From Variovorax sp. WDL1 (GTDB lineage: Bacteria > Pseudomonadota > Gammaproteobacteria > Burkholderiales > Burkholderiaceae_C), in assembly GCF_001541225.1 (NCBI RefSeq), contig NZ_LMTS01000228.1:13939-63591 (forward strand): a stretch of DNA of 49,653 nucleotides. The letters are read 5' to 3'. A program made the position numbers and the translations under genes. The number at the start of each line of letters is the position of its first letter. The first letter of the stretch is position 1. The notes beneath the pieces were generated by a model. That model was not told where the DNA came from, did not search any database, and worked only from the letters and a program-made list of their open reading frames with translations. Positions 8,901 to 16,471 of this stretch are shown here, piece by piece.

Positions 8901-9068
8901 GGGACTTGCGCCCGGCAACTGCGCGTTGACGTTGATGACCGGCGTGTTGTAGCTGGGGAGGGCCGCGACCGGGATCTGGAAGTACGCAAAGATGCCGGCC
9001 ACCACCACGGCGGCCGAGAGCAGCACCGTCATCGCCGGACGACGGATGCAGAGCTCCGAGATATTCAC
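5916..9068 (-). CDS. RND multidrug efflux permease, HAE1 family (AcrB/MdtC-like)
   Basis: 1050 aa, typical of HAE1 inner-membrane pumps that export lipophilic compounds in exchange for protons. I chose the GTG at 9068 because a GGGAGG lies about 8 bp upstream and the protein then begins NISELCIRRPAMTVLLS, the usual first transmembrane segment; the longer open frame adds 47 unlikely residues. Visible features are FAYFQIPVAALPSYNTPVI after TM1, GLVVDDAIVVLENIMRYVEKG with the proton-relay Asp pair in TM4, a second periplasmic half, and IGIVKKNAIMMIDFAL near the end. It follows the adaptor gene by 52 bp on the same strand. No TolC-type outer-membrane gene is adjacent, so the pump probably uses a channel encoded elsewhere. 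Confidence 0.95.
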   Translation of the reverse strand: MNISELCIRRPAMTVLLSAAVVVAGIFAYFQIPVAALPSYNTPVINVNAQLPGASPDTMASSVALPLEKQFSTIPGLSTISSVNTQGVSSITLEFVSSRDIDAAAVDVQAALLRAQRQLPVELTQMPSYRKVNPADAPVLFIALVSPSMNPSELNDYAENLISPTLSTIDGVAQVVVYGRKAFAVRIKANADLLNARNITLDELANAVRLANANTPVGVLDGPRQTLTIQANEQMLKAADFAKVIVGQRNGAPVRLDEVATIEDSFESVKTASSFNGQSSISLAVQRQPNANTVQVVDAVRALMPRFREELPQSVEINMVNDRSISIREAVHDVQLTLLGTVLLVVLVIFLFLHRVVATLIPAATIPISLIGAVALLYAFGYSLDNVSLLGITLAVGLVVDDAIVVLENIMRYVEKGMAPMAAALRGAREVGFTIVSISVSLVAVFIPIFFMPGVIGLLFHEFAVVVGLAVLVSAVVSLTLVPMMASRLLRQTHRSAGAQEHEDGHAEPGTAIGRAFERGYRWVHGTYLRSLDWTLRRRKLMLVVAASTFALTAWMFIVIPKGFFPEEDIGQIFITTEAAEDISFPAMKALQDRVAEAVRTDPNVAYVNSFVGVGGSSSTQNTGRLFVVLKPRSERGKMAQVMESLRTRFREIPGIAAYMQPVQNLRLGGRQSKARFQYTLQSVNAGSINEWAEKLMERMRADPAFRDVTSDSQNRGLQATLEIDRDKAGVLGVAVGDLRTALYNAYGDRQIGSIYAPSNTYQVILSAADDDRQFEEDMSRLSVRSKTGQLVPLSAFSTVKRTVGPTSVNHQGQLQAVTVSFNLAPDVPLGNATAKIDQLKAELKIPPSIITSYGGDAAVFQSSQASQAVLLVLAVLVIYVLLGVLYESYIHPLTILAGLPSAAVGALLSLKLFGFDLTLIATIGILLLIGIVKKNAIMMIDFALDAQRTQGMAPVDAIREACRLRFRPILMTTLAALMGALPLALGLGAGAELRQPLGVAVVGGLLFSQVITLYITPAIYLALDRYSGSGPMQELPGEKLAYAAPGPAA

Positions 9069-9120
9069 TGGATTGCCTCCCGCAGGCTCGTCACTTCGTG
9101 TATGGGCGGCCGGGCGGCGC

Positions 9121-10380
9121 TCATGTGCGCTCCCGCTGCGCGACCACCCTGGCGTCGCCGGGCGTTGCGGAGGCGGCTCCGCCCGAGGTCGCCTGGGGCG
9201 CATTGCCATTGGAGCGCTGCGGCTGGCCGGCGCTGTCGAGCCGCACCTTGCCGCCCGGGCGCACGTTCTGCTTGCCTTCGATCACCACCTGCTCGCCGGG
9301 CTCCACGCCGCGCACCGCGACCTGCGTGCCGAAGTTGTACAGCGCCTGAACCTTGCGGCGCGTCGCTGTCCGCTCGGCGTCGACGACGTAGACCGAGCTG
9401 CCCTCGGCCAGCATCATGATGGCGGCCGCGGGAATCACGGTGGCGCCCTCGAGCGTGCGCACGGTCACGCGGGTCTCGACGAACTGGCCGGGCCACAGGC
9501 CCTGGTCGGCGTTGTCGAACACAGCCTTGGCGCGCACGGTGCCGATCAGCGGGTCGACCGTGTTGTCGACGAAGTTCAGGGTGCCCTTCATCGGCGTCTT
9601 GCGCCCGCTCACGAGTGCCTCGACCGGCGCGTGCGAGCGCGCGGCGGCCAGCAGGTCCTGCAGCTTGTCTTCGGGCACCGGGAAGCTGACCGCGATCGGG
9701 TCGAGCTGGGTGATGGTCACCAGCGACAGGCTGGGCTGCACCAGGGTGCCCGGGTAGATGTTGACGGCGCCGATGCGCCCGGCAATGGGCGCGCGCAGCG
9801 TGGCATAGCCCAGCGCCACCTGGGCCGATTGCACCGCGGCCTTGTCCGCTGCCACCGCGGCGCGCTGCGCCTCCAGTTGCGACAGCGTGGCGTCGGCGGC
9901 GGCCTTGGCGATGAAGTTCTGCGCCACCAGCTCCTGGCTGCGCCGGTACTGGCGTTGCAGGTCGGCCAGTGTGGCCTCGTCCTTCTGCTGCTGGGCACGG
10001 GCCTTGGCCAGGTTGGCCTGGTCGGGGCGGTCGTCGAGCGTGAAGAGCAGTTGCCCTTGCTTGACGAACTGGCCCTCCTTCACATGCACTTCGCGCACCG
10101 TGTTCGTGACCTGCGGGCGCAGATCCACGCTGTTGAGGGAGACCACGCTGCCATTCACCTGCACGGTCACCGGCACGTCCTGCTTCTGGGCCGCCGCCAG
10201 CGTGACCAGGGCCGGCGCCGCCGCGCCCGGGCCAACGCCCTTGCCGGGCGCGGCGGCGGTTCCGGCGGGCGGCGCGCCCGTCTGCGCCACGTCCTGCGTC
10301 CTGTTTTCCGCCCAGCGCCACGCGCCGGCTGCGCTCAGGATCAGCACACCCGAGAGGGCGAGGACGAGTTTCTTGTTCAT
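9121..10380 (-). CDS. RND efflux periplasmic adaptor (membrane fusion protein, MdtA-like)
   Basis: 419 aa from the ATG at 10380 (NKKLVLALSGVLILSAAGA), which gives a normal N-terminal membrane anchor; the longer frame to 10443 adds 21 residues without signal character. The layout is that of the family: beta-barrel and lipoyl halves (VNGSVVSLNSVDLRPQVTN, REVHVKEGQFVKQGQLLFTLDD), a coiled-coil hairpin (LAKARAQQQKDEATLADLQRQYRRSQELV), the second lipoyl half (ATLRAPIAGRIGAVNIYPGTLVQ), and a C-terminal membrane-proximal domain. It would bridge the permease encoded next to an outer-membrane channel. It is divergent from the exported-protein gene at 10593, with about 210 bp between them. Confidence 0.93.
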   Translation of the reverse strand: MNKKLVLALSGVLILSAAGAWRWAENRTQDVAQTGAPPAGTAAAPGKGVGPGAAAPALVTLAAAQKQDVPVTVQVNGSVVSLNSVDLRPQVTNTVREVHVKEGQFVKQGQLLFTLDDRPDQANLAKARAQQQKDEATLADLQRQYRRSQELVAQNFIAKAAADATLSQLEAQRAAVAADKAAVQSAQVALGYATLRAPIAGRIGAVNIYPGTLVQPSLSLVTITQLDPIAVSFPVPEDKLQDLLAAARSHAPVEALVSGRKTPMKGTLNFVDNTVDPLIGTVRAKAVFDNADQGLWPGQFVETRVTVRTLEGATVIPAAAIMMLAEGSSVYVVDAERTATRRKVQALYNFGTQVAVRGVEPGEQVVIEGKQNVRPGGKVRLDSAGQPQRSNGNAPQATSGGAASATPGDARVVAQRERT

Positions 10381-10592
10381 GAGCGCTTCTGGGTTGGGTA
10401 GAAAGCCGGCCGCGGTTGTTCGAGGCGCACTTTTGCCTGACAACAGCTATTGGAGCAGGGGTCGGGGATTGCCGTCCATCGGTGCCGTAAAGATAAGTAA
10501 AGCGGATATGAAGCACCGCACGGAAGGCGCCCCGTTCTCGGGGGAAGGCGGGAGGCCGCCGCTTAGAATCGCCGCTGCCCCACAGCCTCTGG

Positions 10593-11066
10593 ATGAACAC
10601 CATGAACCGCTGCAACACCCCCTGGACTGCCCTCCTTCTGGCGGCACTGTGCACCGTGACGGCGCCTGCTGGCGCGCAGGAACCGGTCCAGACGCAGAAC
10701 GAGGCCGCGCTCGGCGGCCGCAACTTTCCGATCGGCACCCTGCGCGGCCGCTTCATGGTCGTGAATTCGCCCGAGATCCAGCTCGACGGCCAGCCCGAGC
10801 GGCTCTCGCCGGGCGCGCGCATCCGCAGCGCCCAGCAGATGCTGGTGATGCCGGCGAACCTCACCGGCCAGAACCTGCTGGTCAACTACAAGCGCGATCC
10901 CGCGGGCATGGTGAGCGAGGTCTGGATCCTCACGCCCGAGGAGGCCCAGGCCAAGCGCGAAACCGCCGACAGGCCGCTGCTGAACTTCTGGCCCTTCGTG
11001 GCCAACTCCGGCCCGCGCGACGACGGCAAGACGCCGTTCGACCAGCTGCCGCGCTACGGCCAGTAG
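10593..11066 (+). CDS. Exported protein of unknown function
   Basis: 157 aa. The N-terminus ([27 protein letters not shown]) is a clear Sec signal peptide with a likely cut after AGAQ or AGA, so the mature protein of about 130 residues is periplasmic. The rest includes [34 protein letters not shown] and [26 protein letters not shown] recognise no catalytic motif; the pattern looks like a small beta-rich domain. Two start codons four residues apart are both possible. It lies 88 bp before miaB on the same strand and could share its transcript. Confidence 0.75.
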   Translation: MNTMNRCNTPWTALLLAALCTVTAPAGAQEPVQTQNEAALGGRNFPIGTLRGRFMVVNSPEIQLDGQPERLSPGARIRSAQQMLVMPANLTGQNLLVNYKRDPAGMVSEVWILTPEEAQAKRETADRPLLNFWPFVANSGPRDDGKTPFDQLPRYGQ

Positions 11067-11154
11067 CTGTCGAATCCGGGTACCGGTCGCGAAGGCTTCG
11101 CACCCTTCGCGGCCGGATGTCCGCTTTTCGACGGCACCTCCACGGAGCCTCCTC

Positions 11155-12522
11155 ATGACCCCAAAAGTTTTCATCAAGACCTTCGGCTGCCAGATGAACG
11201 AGTACGACTCGGACAAGATGGCCGACGTGCTGCGCGCCGCCGAAGGCTACGAGCCCACCACCGACGTGGAAGAGGCCGACCTGATCCTCTTCAACACCTG
11301 CTCGGTGCGCGAGAAGGCGCAGGAGAAGGTGTTCTCCGACCTCGGCCGCGTCAAGCACCTCAAGGCGCGCGGCGTGAAGATCGGGGTCGGCGGCTGCGTG
11401 GCCAGCCAGGAAGGCGCGGCCATCATCGCGCGCGCGCCGTACGTCGACGTGGTGTTCGGCCCGCAGACGCTGCACCGCCTGCCCGAGCTGCTTCACCAGC
11501 GCGAGCGCGCCGGCCAGCCGCAGGTGGACATCAGCTTCCCGGAGATCGAGAAGTTCGACCACCTGCCGCAGGCGCGGGTCGAGGGCGCAACCGCCTTCGT
11601 CTCGATCATGGAAGGCTGCTCCAAGTACTGCAGCTACTGCGTGGTGCCGTACACGCGCGGCGAGGAGGTGAACCGGCCGCTTGACGACGTGCTGGTCGAG
11701 GTCGCCGGCCTGGCCGACCAGGGCGTGCGCGAGGTCACGCTGCTGGGGCAGAACGTCAATGCCTACCGCGGCCGGATGGGCGACACCGCCGAGATCGCCG
11801 ACTTCGCGCTGCTGATCGAGTACATCGCCGAGATCCCCGGCATCGAGCGCATCCGCTACACCACCAGCCATCCCAACGAGTTCACGCCGCGCCTGATCGA
11901 GGCCTACGCCCGGGTGCCCAAGCTGGTGAGCCACCTGCACCTGCCGGTGCAGCACGGCAGCGACCGCATCCTGATGGCGATGAAACGCGGCTACACGGCG
12001 ATGGAATACAAGAGCACGGTGCGCAAGCTGCGCGCCATCCGCCCCGGGCTTTCGCTAAGCAGCGACTTCATCGTCGGATTCCCCGGCGAGACCGACGCGG
12101 ACTTCGAGAGGATGATGAAGCTGATCGACGAGCTCGAGTTCGACAACAGCTTCAGCTTCATCTTCAGCCCGCGCCCCGGCACGCCGGCGGCACAGCTGCA
12201 CGACGACACACCGCACGACATCAAGCTGGCACGGCTGCAGCGGCTGCAGGCGGTGATCGACGGCAACGTCAAGGGCTTCGGCCAGGCCCTCGTGGGCACG
12301 GCCCAGCGCGTGCTGGTCGAGGGCCGTTCGCGCAAGGATGCGAACGAGCTGATGGGCCGCACCGAGTGCAACCGGGTGGTGAACTTCGCGGGCGATCCCC
12401 GGCTGGTCGGCCGCATGGTCGACGTGAACATCACCCGCTCGCTGGCCTACACGCTGCGCGGCGAGGTGCCCACCGCGGAATCGGCCGCGTCATCGGCGCG
12501 CATGGCCGCGCCGGCCGCCTGA
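11155..12522 (+). CDS. miaB: tRNA-2-methylthio-N6-dimethylallyladenosine synthase
   Basis: 455 aa radical-SAM methylthiotransferase that adds the 2-methylthio group to isopentenyl-adenosine 37 of tRNAs reading UNN codons. The N-terminal UPF0004 domain begins [19 protein letters not shown] and carries the three cysteines of the auxiliary [4Fe-4S] cluster ([23 protein letters not shown]). The radical-SAM motif is [17 protein letters not shown] around residue 155-170. The C-terminal TRAM domain covers about 380-445 ([18 protein letters not shown]). Its stop overlaps the next start (TGATG), coupling it to the glrK-type kinase. Confidence 0.97.
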   Translation: MTPKVFIKTFGCQMNEYDSDKMADVLRAAEGYEPTTDVEEADLILFNTCSVREKAQEKVFSDLGRVKHLKARGVKIGVGGCVASQEGAAIIARAPYVDVVFGPQTLHRLPELLHQRERAGQPQVDISFPEIEKFDHLPQARVEGATAFVSIMEGCSKYCSYCVVPYTRGEEVNRPLDDVLVEVAGLADQGVREVTLLGQNVNAYRGRMGDTAEIADFALLIEYIAEIPGIERIRYTTSHPNEFTPRLIEAYARVPKLVSHLHLPVQHGSDRILMAMKRGYTAMEYKSTVRKLRAIRPGLSLSSDFIVGFPGETDADFERMMKLIDELEFDNSFSFIFSPRPGTPAAQLHDDTPHDIKLARLQRLQAVIDGNVKGFGQALVGTAQRVLVEGRSRKDANELMGRTECNRVVNFAGDPRLVGRMVDVNITRSLAYTLRGEVPTAESAASSARMAAPAA

Positions 12523-13949
12523 TGGCGAGCCTGAAATCGGCGCGCGGCTCGTTCCAGCAGCTGTTGCTGTTCGCATTCCTGCTGATCACCGCGCTGCTGG
12601 TGGGCGTGGCCCTGCGCTCCGTGTTCCAGTACGACGCGCTGATGACCCAGAGCCGCAACGCCGCAGGCCGCGCGCTCACGCTTTCGGGCGCGGCGCAGTC
12701 CCTGGCGGAGCGCAGCGCCGCGATGGAGCGCGCAGGGCGCCAGTCGTTGGTGCTCAACGATGCGGTGCTGCGCCGCCGCTTCGATGACGCGGCGCGCGAC
12801 GCGCACCAGGCGCTCGATCGCCTCGGCGCGAACGGCCTGCCCGCCACCGGCCTCGACCTGTGGCGGGCCCAGCTCGCCGTGATCGAAGGATTGATGAGCG
12901 GCGCGCCCGAGACCGCGCTCGCGCGCGAGAGCTCGATGGCGATGCAGTTCCGCGAACTTGACGCGCTCAACAGCAACCTCGCCCAGCAGGCTCAGATCCT
13001 GATAGAGGCGCAGAACAACGCGCTGGCGCAGCGCATCGAGAACGCACGCCGGCGGCTGATGCGCGAAGTGCTGGCCGCGAGTGCATTGGCGGTGGCGCTC
13101 GCGTTGGCCTTCGGTGTTTGGCTGGCCCGGCCCTTCAAGCGGCTGCAGCGCGCGATCGTCGGCCTGGGCGAGAACCGGCTCGACGAGCCGATCGACATCC
13201 GCGGTCCGGCCGACGTGCGCCGCATCGCGCAACAGCTCGAATGGCTGCGTCTGCGGCTGACCGAACTGGACGCGGACAAGGCACGCTTCCTGCGCCACGT
13301 CTCGCATGAGCTCAAGACCCCGCTGGCCGCGCTGCGCGAAGGCGTCTCGCTGCTGGAGGACGGCGTGACCGGCGCCCTGAACCCGGCTCAACGCGAGGTG
13401 GCCCAGATCCTGCAGCAGAACACGGTCGCGCTGCAGGGGCAGATCGAGGCGCTGCTGCGTTTCAATGCGGCGGCTTTCGAGGCGCGCGAGCTGCGCCGCC
13501 AGCGCACGCCCCTGCTGCCGTTGATCGAGGAGCAGATCGAGGCCCAGCGCCTGCAATGGCAGGCCAACGGGCTCACGGTGCGGGCCGAGGGCGAGCCGAT
13601 CGCAGTGGTGGTCGACCCGGTAAAGCTTGGCACCGCGGTGGCCAACCTGCTGTCCAACGCGATTCGCTATTCGACGCGCGGCGGCACCATCGCGATCACC
13701 GTGTCGAGCACGCCCGACACCGTCTGCATCGAGATCCAGGATGCCGGTCCGGGCATCGCCGAGAGCGACCGCGACCGCATCTTCGAGCCTTTCTTCCGCG
13801 GCGAACGCCAACCCCAGCATGCCGTCAAGGGCACCGGCATCGGGCTGTCGATCGTGCAGGAGTACATTGCAGCCCATGGCGGTCGCATCACGCTGCTGCC
13901 GGAGGGACCCGGGGCGCGCTTCCGCATCGAGCTGCCGCGCTCCACCTGA
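12522..13949 (+). CDS. glrK: Sensor histidine kinase GlrK (QseE-like)
   Basis: 475 aa, starting at the ATG overlapping the miaB stop; longer upstream frames lie inside miaB. Two membrane segments (about residues 12-34 and 186-208) flank a ~150-residue helical periplasmic domain. HAMP follows (ARPFKRLQRAIVGLGENRLDEPIDI), then the phosphoacceptor helix FLRHVSHELKTPLAAL with His262, and the ATPase boxes NLLSNAIRYS, DAGPGIAESDRDRIFEPFFRG and GTGIGLSIVQEY. In enterobacteria GlrK senses envelope signals and phosphorylates GlrR. The order kinase, lipoprotein, sigma-54 regulator is the classic glrK-glrG-glrR operon, which makes the assignment strong. Confidence 0.92.
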   Translation: MASLKSARGSFQQLLLFAFLLITALLVGVALRSVFQYDALMTQSRNAAGRALTLSGAAQSLAERSAAMERAGRQSLVLNDAVLRRRFDDAARDAHQALDRLGANGLPATGLDLWRAQLAVIEGLMSGAPETALARESSMAMQFRELDALNSNLAQQAQILIEAQNNALAQRIENARRRLMREVLAASALAVALALAFGVWLARPFKRLQRAIVGLGENRLDEPIDIRGPADVRRIAQQLEWLRLRLTELDADKARFLRHVSHELKTPLAALREGVSLLEDGVTGALNPAQREVAQILQQNTVALQGQIEALLRFNAAAFEARELRRQRTPLLPLIEEQIEAQRLQWQANGLTVRAEGEPIAVVVDPVKLGTAVANLLSNAIRYSTRGGTIAITVSSTPDTVCIEIQDAGPGIAESDRDRIFEPFFRGERQPQHAVKGTGIGLSIVQEYIAAHGGRITLLPEGPGARFRIELPRST

Positions 13950-13983
13950 CCACAGCCCCCGCTTCAAGCGTTTTCTCCGACCC

Positions 13984-14652
13984 ATGCTCTTCAGTTCGCT
14001 AGCTCGCAGATCCGCATTTGCCATGACCGTGCTCGTCATGCCGCTGCTGCTCGCTGCATGCGCCGCGCCCCCCAGCCCGCCGCCCGAACCCGTCGCCGTG
14101 CAGCCGCCGCCGCCACCGCCTCCCCCCCCACCGCCGCCGGTGCAGCCCGTCGAGGCTGAGCCGATGGCCCCGGCCACCCAGCCGGCGCTGATCTTCACCC
14201 AGCTCACGCAAGGCCCCGTGGCCGCCCTGCTCGTCTACGCCGACAAGGTGCGCCCGCTGGGCGGCAACGAGCTCGCCAACGAAATTGCACGCCTGGGCGA
14301 ACCCGGCGAGCAGCCCCTGGTCCAGATGCAGCTGGCACTGCTGCTCGCGCAGACACGCGCCCCGGCCGATCTCGCGCGCGCGCTCGGCCTGGTGCAGCGC
14401 GTGATCGCCAACCAGGCGAGTGAAGCCCAGGCCCTGCACCCGCTCGCCCGGCTGCTGGCCGCGCGCTACCAGGAGCAGCGCCGCGTCGAAGACGAGCGCG
14501 ACCGCCAGGCCCAGCAGGTGCGCGACAGCCAGCGGCGCATCGACCAGTTGAGCGATCGCATCGAGGCGCTGCGTGCCATCGAGCGCAGCTTCTCGCGTCC
14601 CAACAGCCCGCCACCGCCCGTCGCGCCGGCGGCTCCAAAGCCCGCACCATGA
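13984..14652 (+). CDS. glrG: GlrG/QseG-like outer-membrane lipoprotein
   Basis: 222 aa. A signal sequence ends in a lipobox (MPLLLAACAAP), so the mature protein starts at a lipidated Cys. It is followed by a proline-rich stretch (12 consecutive Pro within residues 37-50) that would span part of the periplasm. The C-terminal half is helical with a coiled coil (RVEDERDRQAQQVRDSQRRIDQLSDRIEALRAIER). Position between kinase and regulator, lipobox and coiled coil match GlrG (QseG), which interacts with the sensor kinase in enterobacteria. Sequence identity to the enterobacterial protein is probably low, so the name rests mostly on synteny. It overlaps the next gene as ATGA. Confidence 0.75.
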   Translation: MLFSSLARRSAFAMTVLVMPLLLAACAAPPSPPPEPVAVQPPPPPPPPPPPPVQPVEAEPMAPATQPALIFTQLTQGPVAALLVYADKVRPLGGNELANEIARLGEPGEQPLVQMQLALLLAQTRAPADLARALGLVQRVIANQASEAQALHPLARLLAARYQEQRRVEDERDRQAQQVRDSQRRIDQLSDRIEALRAIERSFSRPNSPPPPVAPAAPKPAP

Positions 14653-16079
14653 TCAACACCGGGTCCGCCAAGCAATCCGCCAGCCCGCCCGGCGCCCGCC
14701 TGCTGGTGGTGGACGACGATGCGGACATGCTGCGCCTGCTGTCGATGCGGTTGACGGGCGCCGGCTACCAGGTCACGGCCGTGACGTCCGCCGAGTCGGC
14801 ATTGACGCAGCTCGAGATCGAGCACCCCCAACTGGTGCTGAGCGACGTGCGGCTGCCGGGCCGGGATGGCCTGCAGCTCTTCGACGAGATCCGCAAGCGC
14901 CACCCCACGCTGCCGGTGATCCTGCTGACCGCCCACGGCACCATTCCCGACGCGGTCGAAGCCACGGCCCGCGGCGTCTTCACCTATCTCACCAAGCCGT
15001 ACGACGCCCGCGAGCTGCTCGACAAGATCGCGCAGGCCCTGGCGCTCGGCGCGCCCGCGCCCAGCGGCGGCAAGGTCGGCGACGAGAGCTGGCGCGCGGA
15101 GATCGTGAGCCGCAGCAACCGCATGGCCGAACTGCTGGCCGAGGCCCGGATGGTGGCCAAGTCCGACGCCAGCGTGCTTCTGCGCGGCGACAGCGGTGCG
15201 GGCAAGGAACTCCTGGCCCGCGCCATCCACCGCGCCAGCGCGCGCGCCGAGAAGCCCTTCGTGGCTGTCAACTGCGGCGCCATTCCGGAGGCGCTGCTGG
15301 AGTCGGAGCTGTTCGGCCATGTGAAGGGAGCCTTCACCGACGCGGTGGCCAACCACAAGGGCCTGTTCCAGCAAGCGGACGGCGGCACCCTGCTGCTCGA
15401 TGAGATCGGCGACATGCCGCCGGCGCTGCAGGTCAAGCTGCTGCGGGTGCTGCAGGAGCACGCGGTACGGCCGGTGGGCTCGACCCAATCCATCGAGGTC
15501 GATGTGCGGATCATCTCCGCCACCCATCGCGACCTCGATGCCGCCATGGAGGCCGGGCAGTTCCGTGAGGACCTCTACTACCGCCTCAATGTGGTGACGC
15601 TGAACCTGCCGCCGCTGTCGGCGCGGCGCGAGGACATCCCGCTGCTGGCCAATCATTTCCTGAACCGGCTCTCGAGCAAGTACGGCAAGCGCCTGTCGGG
15701 CTTCGCGCCGGAGGCGCTGAAGGCGCTGACCATGGCGCCCTGGCCGGGCAACGTGCGCCAGTTGTTCAACGTGGTCGAGCAGGTCTGCGCCCTGTCCAGC
15801 TCGCCGCTGATCCCGTTGGCGCTGGTGCAGCGGGCGCTGCGCTCGCCCAGCGTCGAGGTCCAGACCTATGCCGAGGCCAAGCAGCGCTTCGAGCGCGAGT
15901 ACCTGGTCGGCCTGCTCAAATTGACCGACGGCAACGTCGCCGATGCGGCACGTCTGGCAGATCGCAACCGCACGGAGTTCTACCGGTTGCTGCAGAAGCA
16001 CGGGCTCACTGCCGGGCACTTCAAATCGGATGCCCTCCCGCCGGGCGGCGACGCTGTCGCTGACGAGCGACGCTCCTAA
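14649..16079 (+). CDS. glrR: Sigma-54-dependent response regulator GlrR (QseF-like)
   Basis: 476 aa. The receiver domain (residues 17-130) has acidic pocket VVDDD, phosphoacceptor Asp66 in LVLSDVRLPGRDG and Lys in LTKPYDA. The AAA+ domain has Walker A GDSGAGKELLARAIH, Walker B GGTLLLDEIGDMP and arginine-finger segments. The sigma-54 contact loop, usually GAFTGA, reads GAFTDA (GHVKGAFTDAVANHKGLF). The C-terminal helix-turn-helix is Fis-like (GNVADAARLADRNRTEFYRLLQKHG). Phosphorylated GlrR activates sigma-54 promoters from TGTC-N10-GACA sites; exactly such a site lies 43 bp beyond this stop codon, so an obvious local target is opgH or its leader transcript. Confidence 0.95.
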   Translation: MINTGSAKQSASPPGARLLVVDDDADMLRLLSMRLTGAGYQVTAVTSAESALTQLEIEHPQLVLSDVRLPGRDGLQLFDEIRKRHPTLPVILLTAHGTIPDAVEATARGVFTYLTKPYDARELLDKIAQALALGAPAPSGGKVGDESWRAEIVSRSNRMAELLAEARMVAKSDASVLLRGDSGAGKELLARAIHRASARAEKPFVAVNCGAIPEALLESELFGHVKGAFTDAVANHKGLFQQADGGTLLLDEIGDMPPALQVKLLRVLQEHAVRPVGSTQSIEVDVRIISATHRDLDAAMEAGQFREDLYYRLNVVTLNLPPLSARREDIPLLANHFLNRLSSKYGKRLSGFAPEALKALTMAPWPGNVRQLFNVVEQVCALSSSPLIPLALVQRALRSPSVEVQTYAEAKQRFEREYLVGLLKLTDGNVADAARLADRNRTEFYRLLQKHGLTAGHFKSDALPPGGDAVADERRS

Positions 16080-16121
16080 GTGCTTGATTTCATTGAAAGT
16101 TCACCCAGGGTTAACTTAGGC

Positions 16122-16139
16122 TGTCGGGCTGCGGCGACA
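16122..16139 (+). promoter_or_regulatory. GlrR upstream activator site, exact TGTC-N10-GACA
   Basis: TGTC (16122-16125), ten bases, GACA (16136-16139). This is a perfect copy of the motif known for GlrR at glmY in enterobacteria. It lies just downstream of glrR and about 120 bp upstream of the predicted sigma-54 start site, a normal distance for an enhancer. I found one exact copy here; glmY promoters usually have more than one. Confidence 0.75.
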
Positions 16140-16201
16140 GATTCGGGGTTTTTGGTGGTCTTTTGGTTTAAAAAGCGGGCTCGAAGAGCCGTCGATGCTG
16201 C

Positions 16202-16214
16202 TAACTTGTTGATC
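16202..16214 (-). promoter_or_regulatory. Candidate IHF site between enhancer and promoter
   Basis: On the plus strand TAACTTGTTGATC fits YAA-N4-TTGATW in all positions except the last, which is the IHF consensus read on the minus strand. It lies between the GlrR site and the -24/-12 promoter, where IHF bending is expected for sigma-54 activation. An AT-rich segment (about 16155-16176) lies just upstream. Confidence 0.5.
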
Positions 16215-16233
16215 TGAAACAACTATTCCTGGC

Positions 16234-16260
16234 TGGCACAGGGATTGCCCTTAGAAGGGC
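16234..16260 (+). promoter_or_regulatory. Sigma-54 (-24/-12) promoter upstream of opgH
   Basis: TGGCAC (16234-16239), five bases, TTGC (16245-16248), an exact match to the RpoN consensus with the required GG and GC separated by ten bases. The start site should be near 16260. The transcript would then have a leader of about 211 nt before opgH. The combination with the GlrR and IHF sites makes this promoter much more credible than the motif alone. Confidence 0.85.
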
Positions 16261-16464
16261 ATGACAGCACTTACCAGCCCATCTTTCGCACTGCGTCCGC
16301 AGCGCGACGGCCTGCGTCAAAAGCAGTTTTCCCTCTCGCGGTCCCGCACCGCGGGTCATCCGCCGGCCGGCCTGGCCAACGCCGGCGGTGCGGCACCGGA
16401 CAGCGTCTTCAAGCGTCTTCCGGCTATCGGCGACACGCCTTCCGTCGAAAAGCAACGGTGGTGA
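16261..16464 (+). CDS. Possible 67-aa leader ORF upstream of opgH
   Basis: The ORF starts with ATG one base after the predicted sigma-54 start and ends 7 bp before the opgH ATG. The protein is Ser/Arg/Ala-rich (TALTSPSFALRPQRDGLRQKQ, then GLANAGGAAPDSVFKRLPAI) and matches nothing I know. AGAAGG lies about 6 bp before the ATG in the DNA, but if transcription begins at 16260 it would not be in the mRNA, so translation would be leaderless. It may be a real coupling ORF, part of a structured leader RNA, or chance. Confidence 0.22.
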   Translation: MTALTSPSFALRPQRDGLRQKQFSLSRSRTAGHPPAGLANAGGAAPDSVFKRLPAIGDTPSVEKQRW

Positions 16465-16471
16465 GCCGCAT

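Noticed and set aside
12447..14207. 586-aa minus-strand ORF opposite glrK
   Set aside because: Its poly-Gly stretch is just the antisense of the poly-Pro run in the lipoprotein gene.
16172..16190. Hairpin GGCTC-GAA-GAGCC as terminator of glrR
   Set aside because: There is no T run on the plus-strand side; the A run before it would only suit a minus-strand transcript, and no minus-strand gene reads through here.
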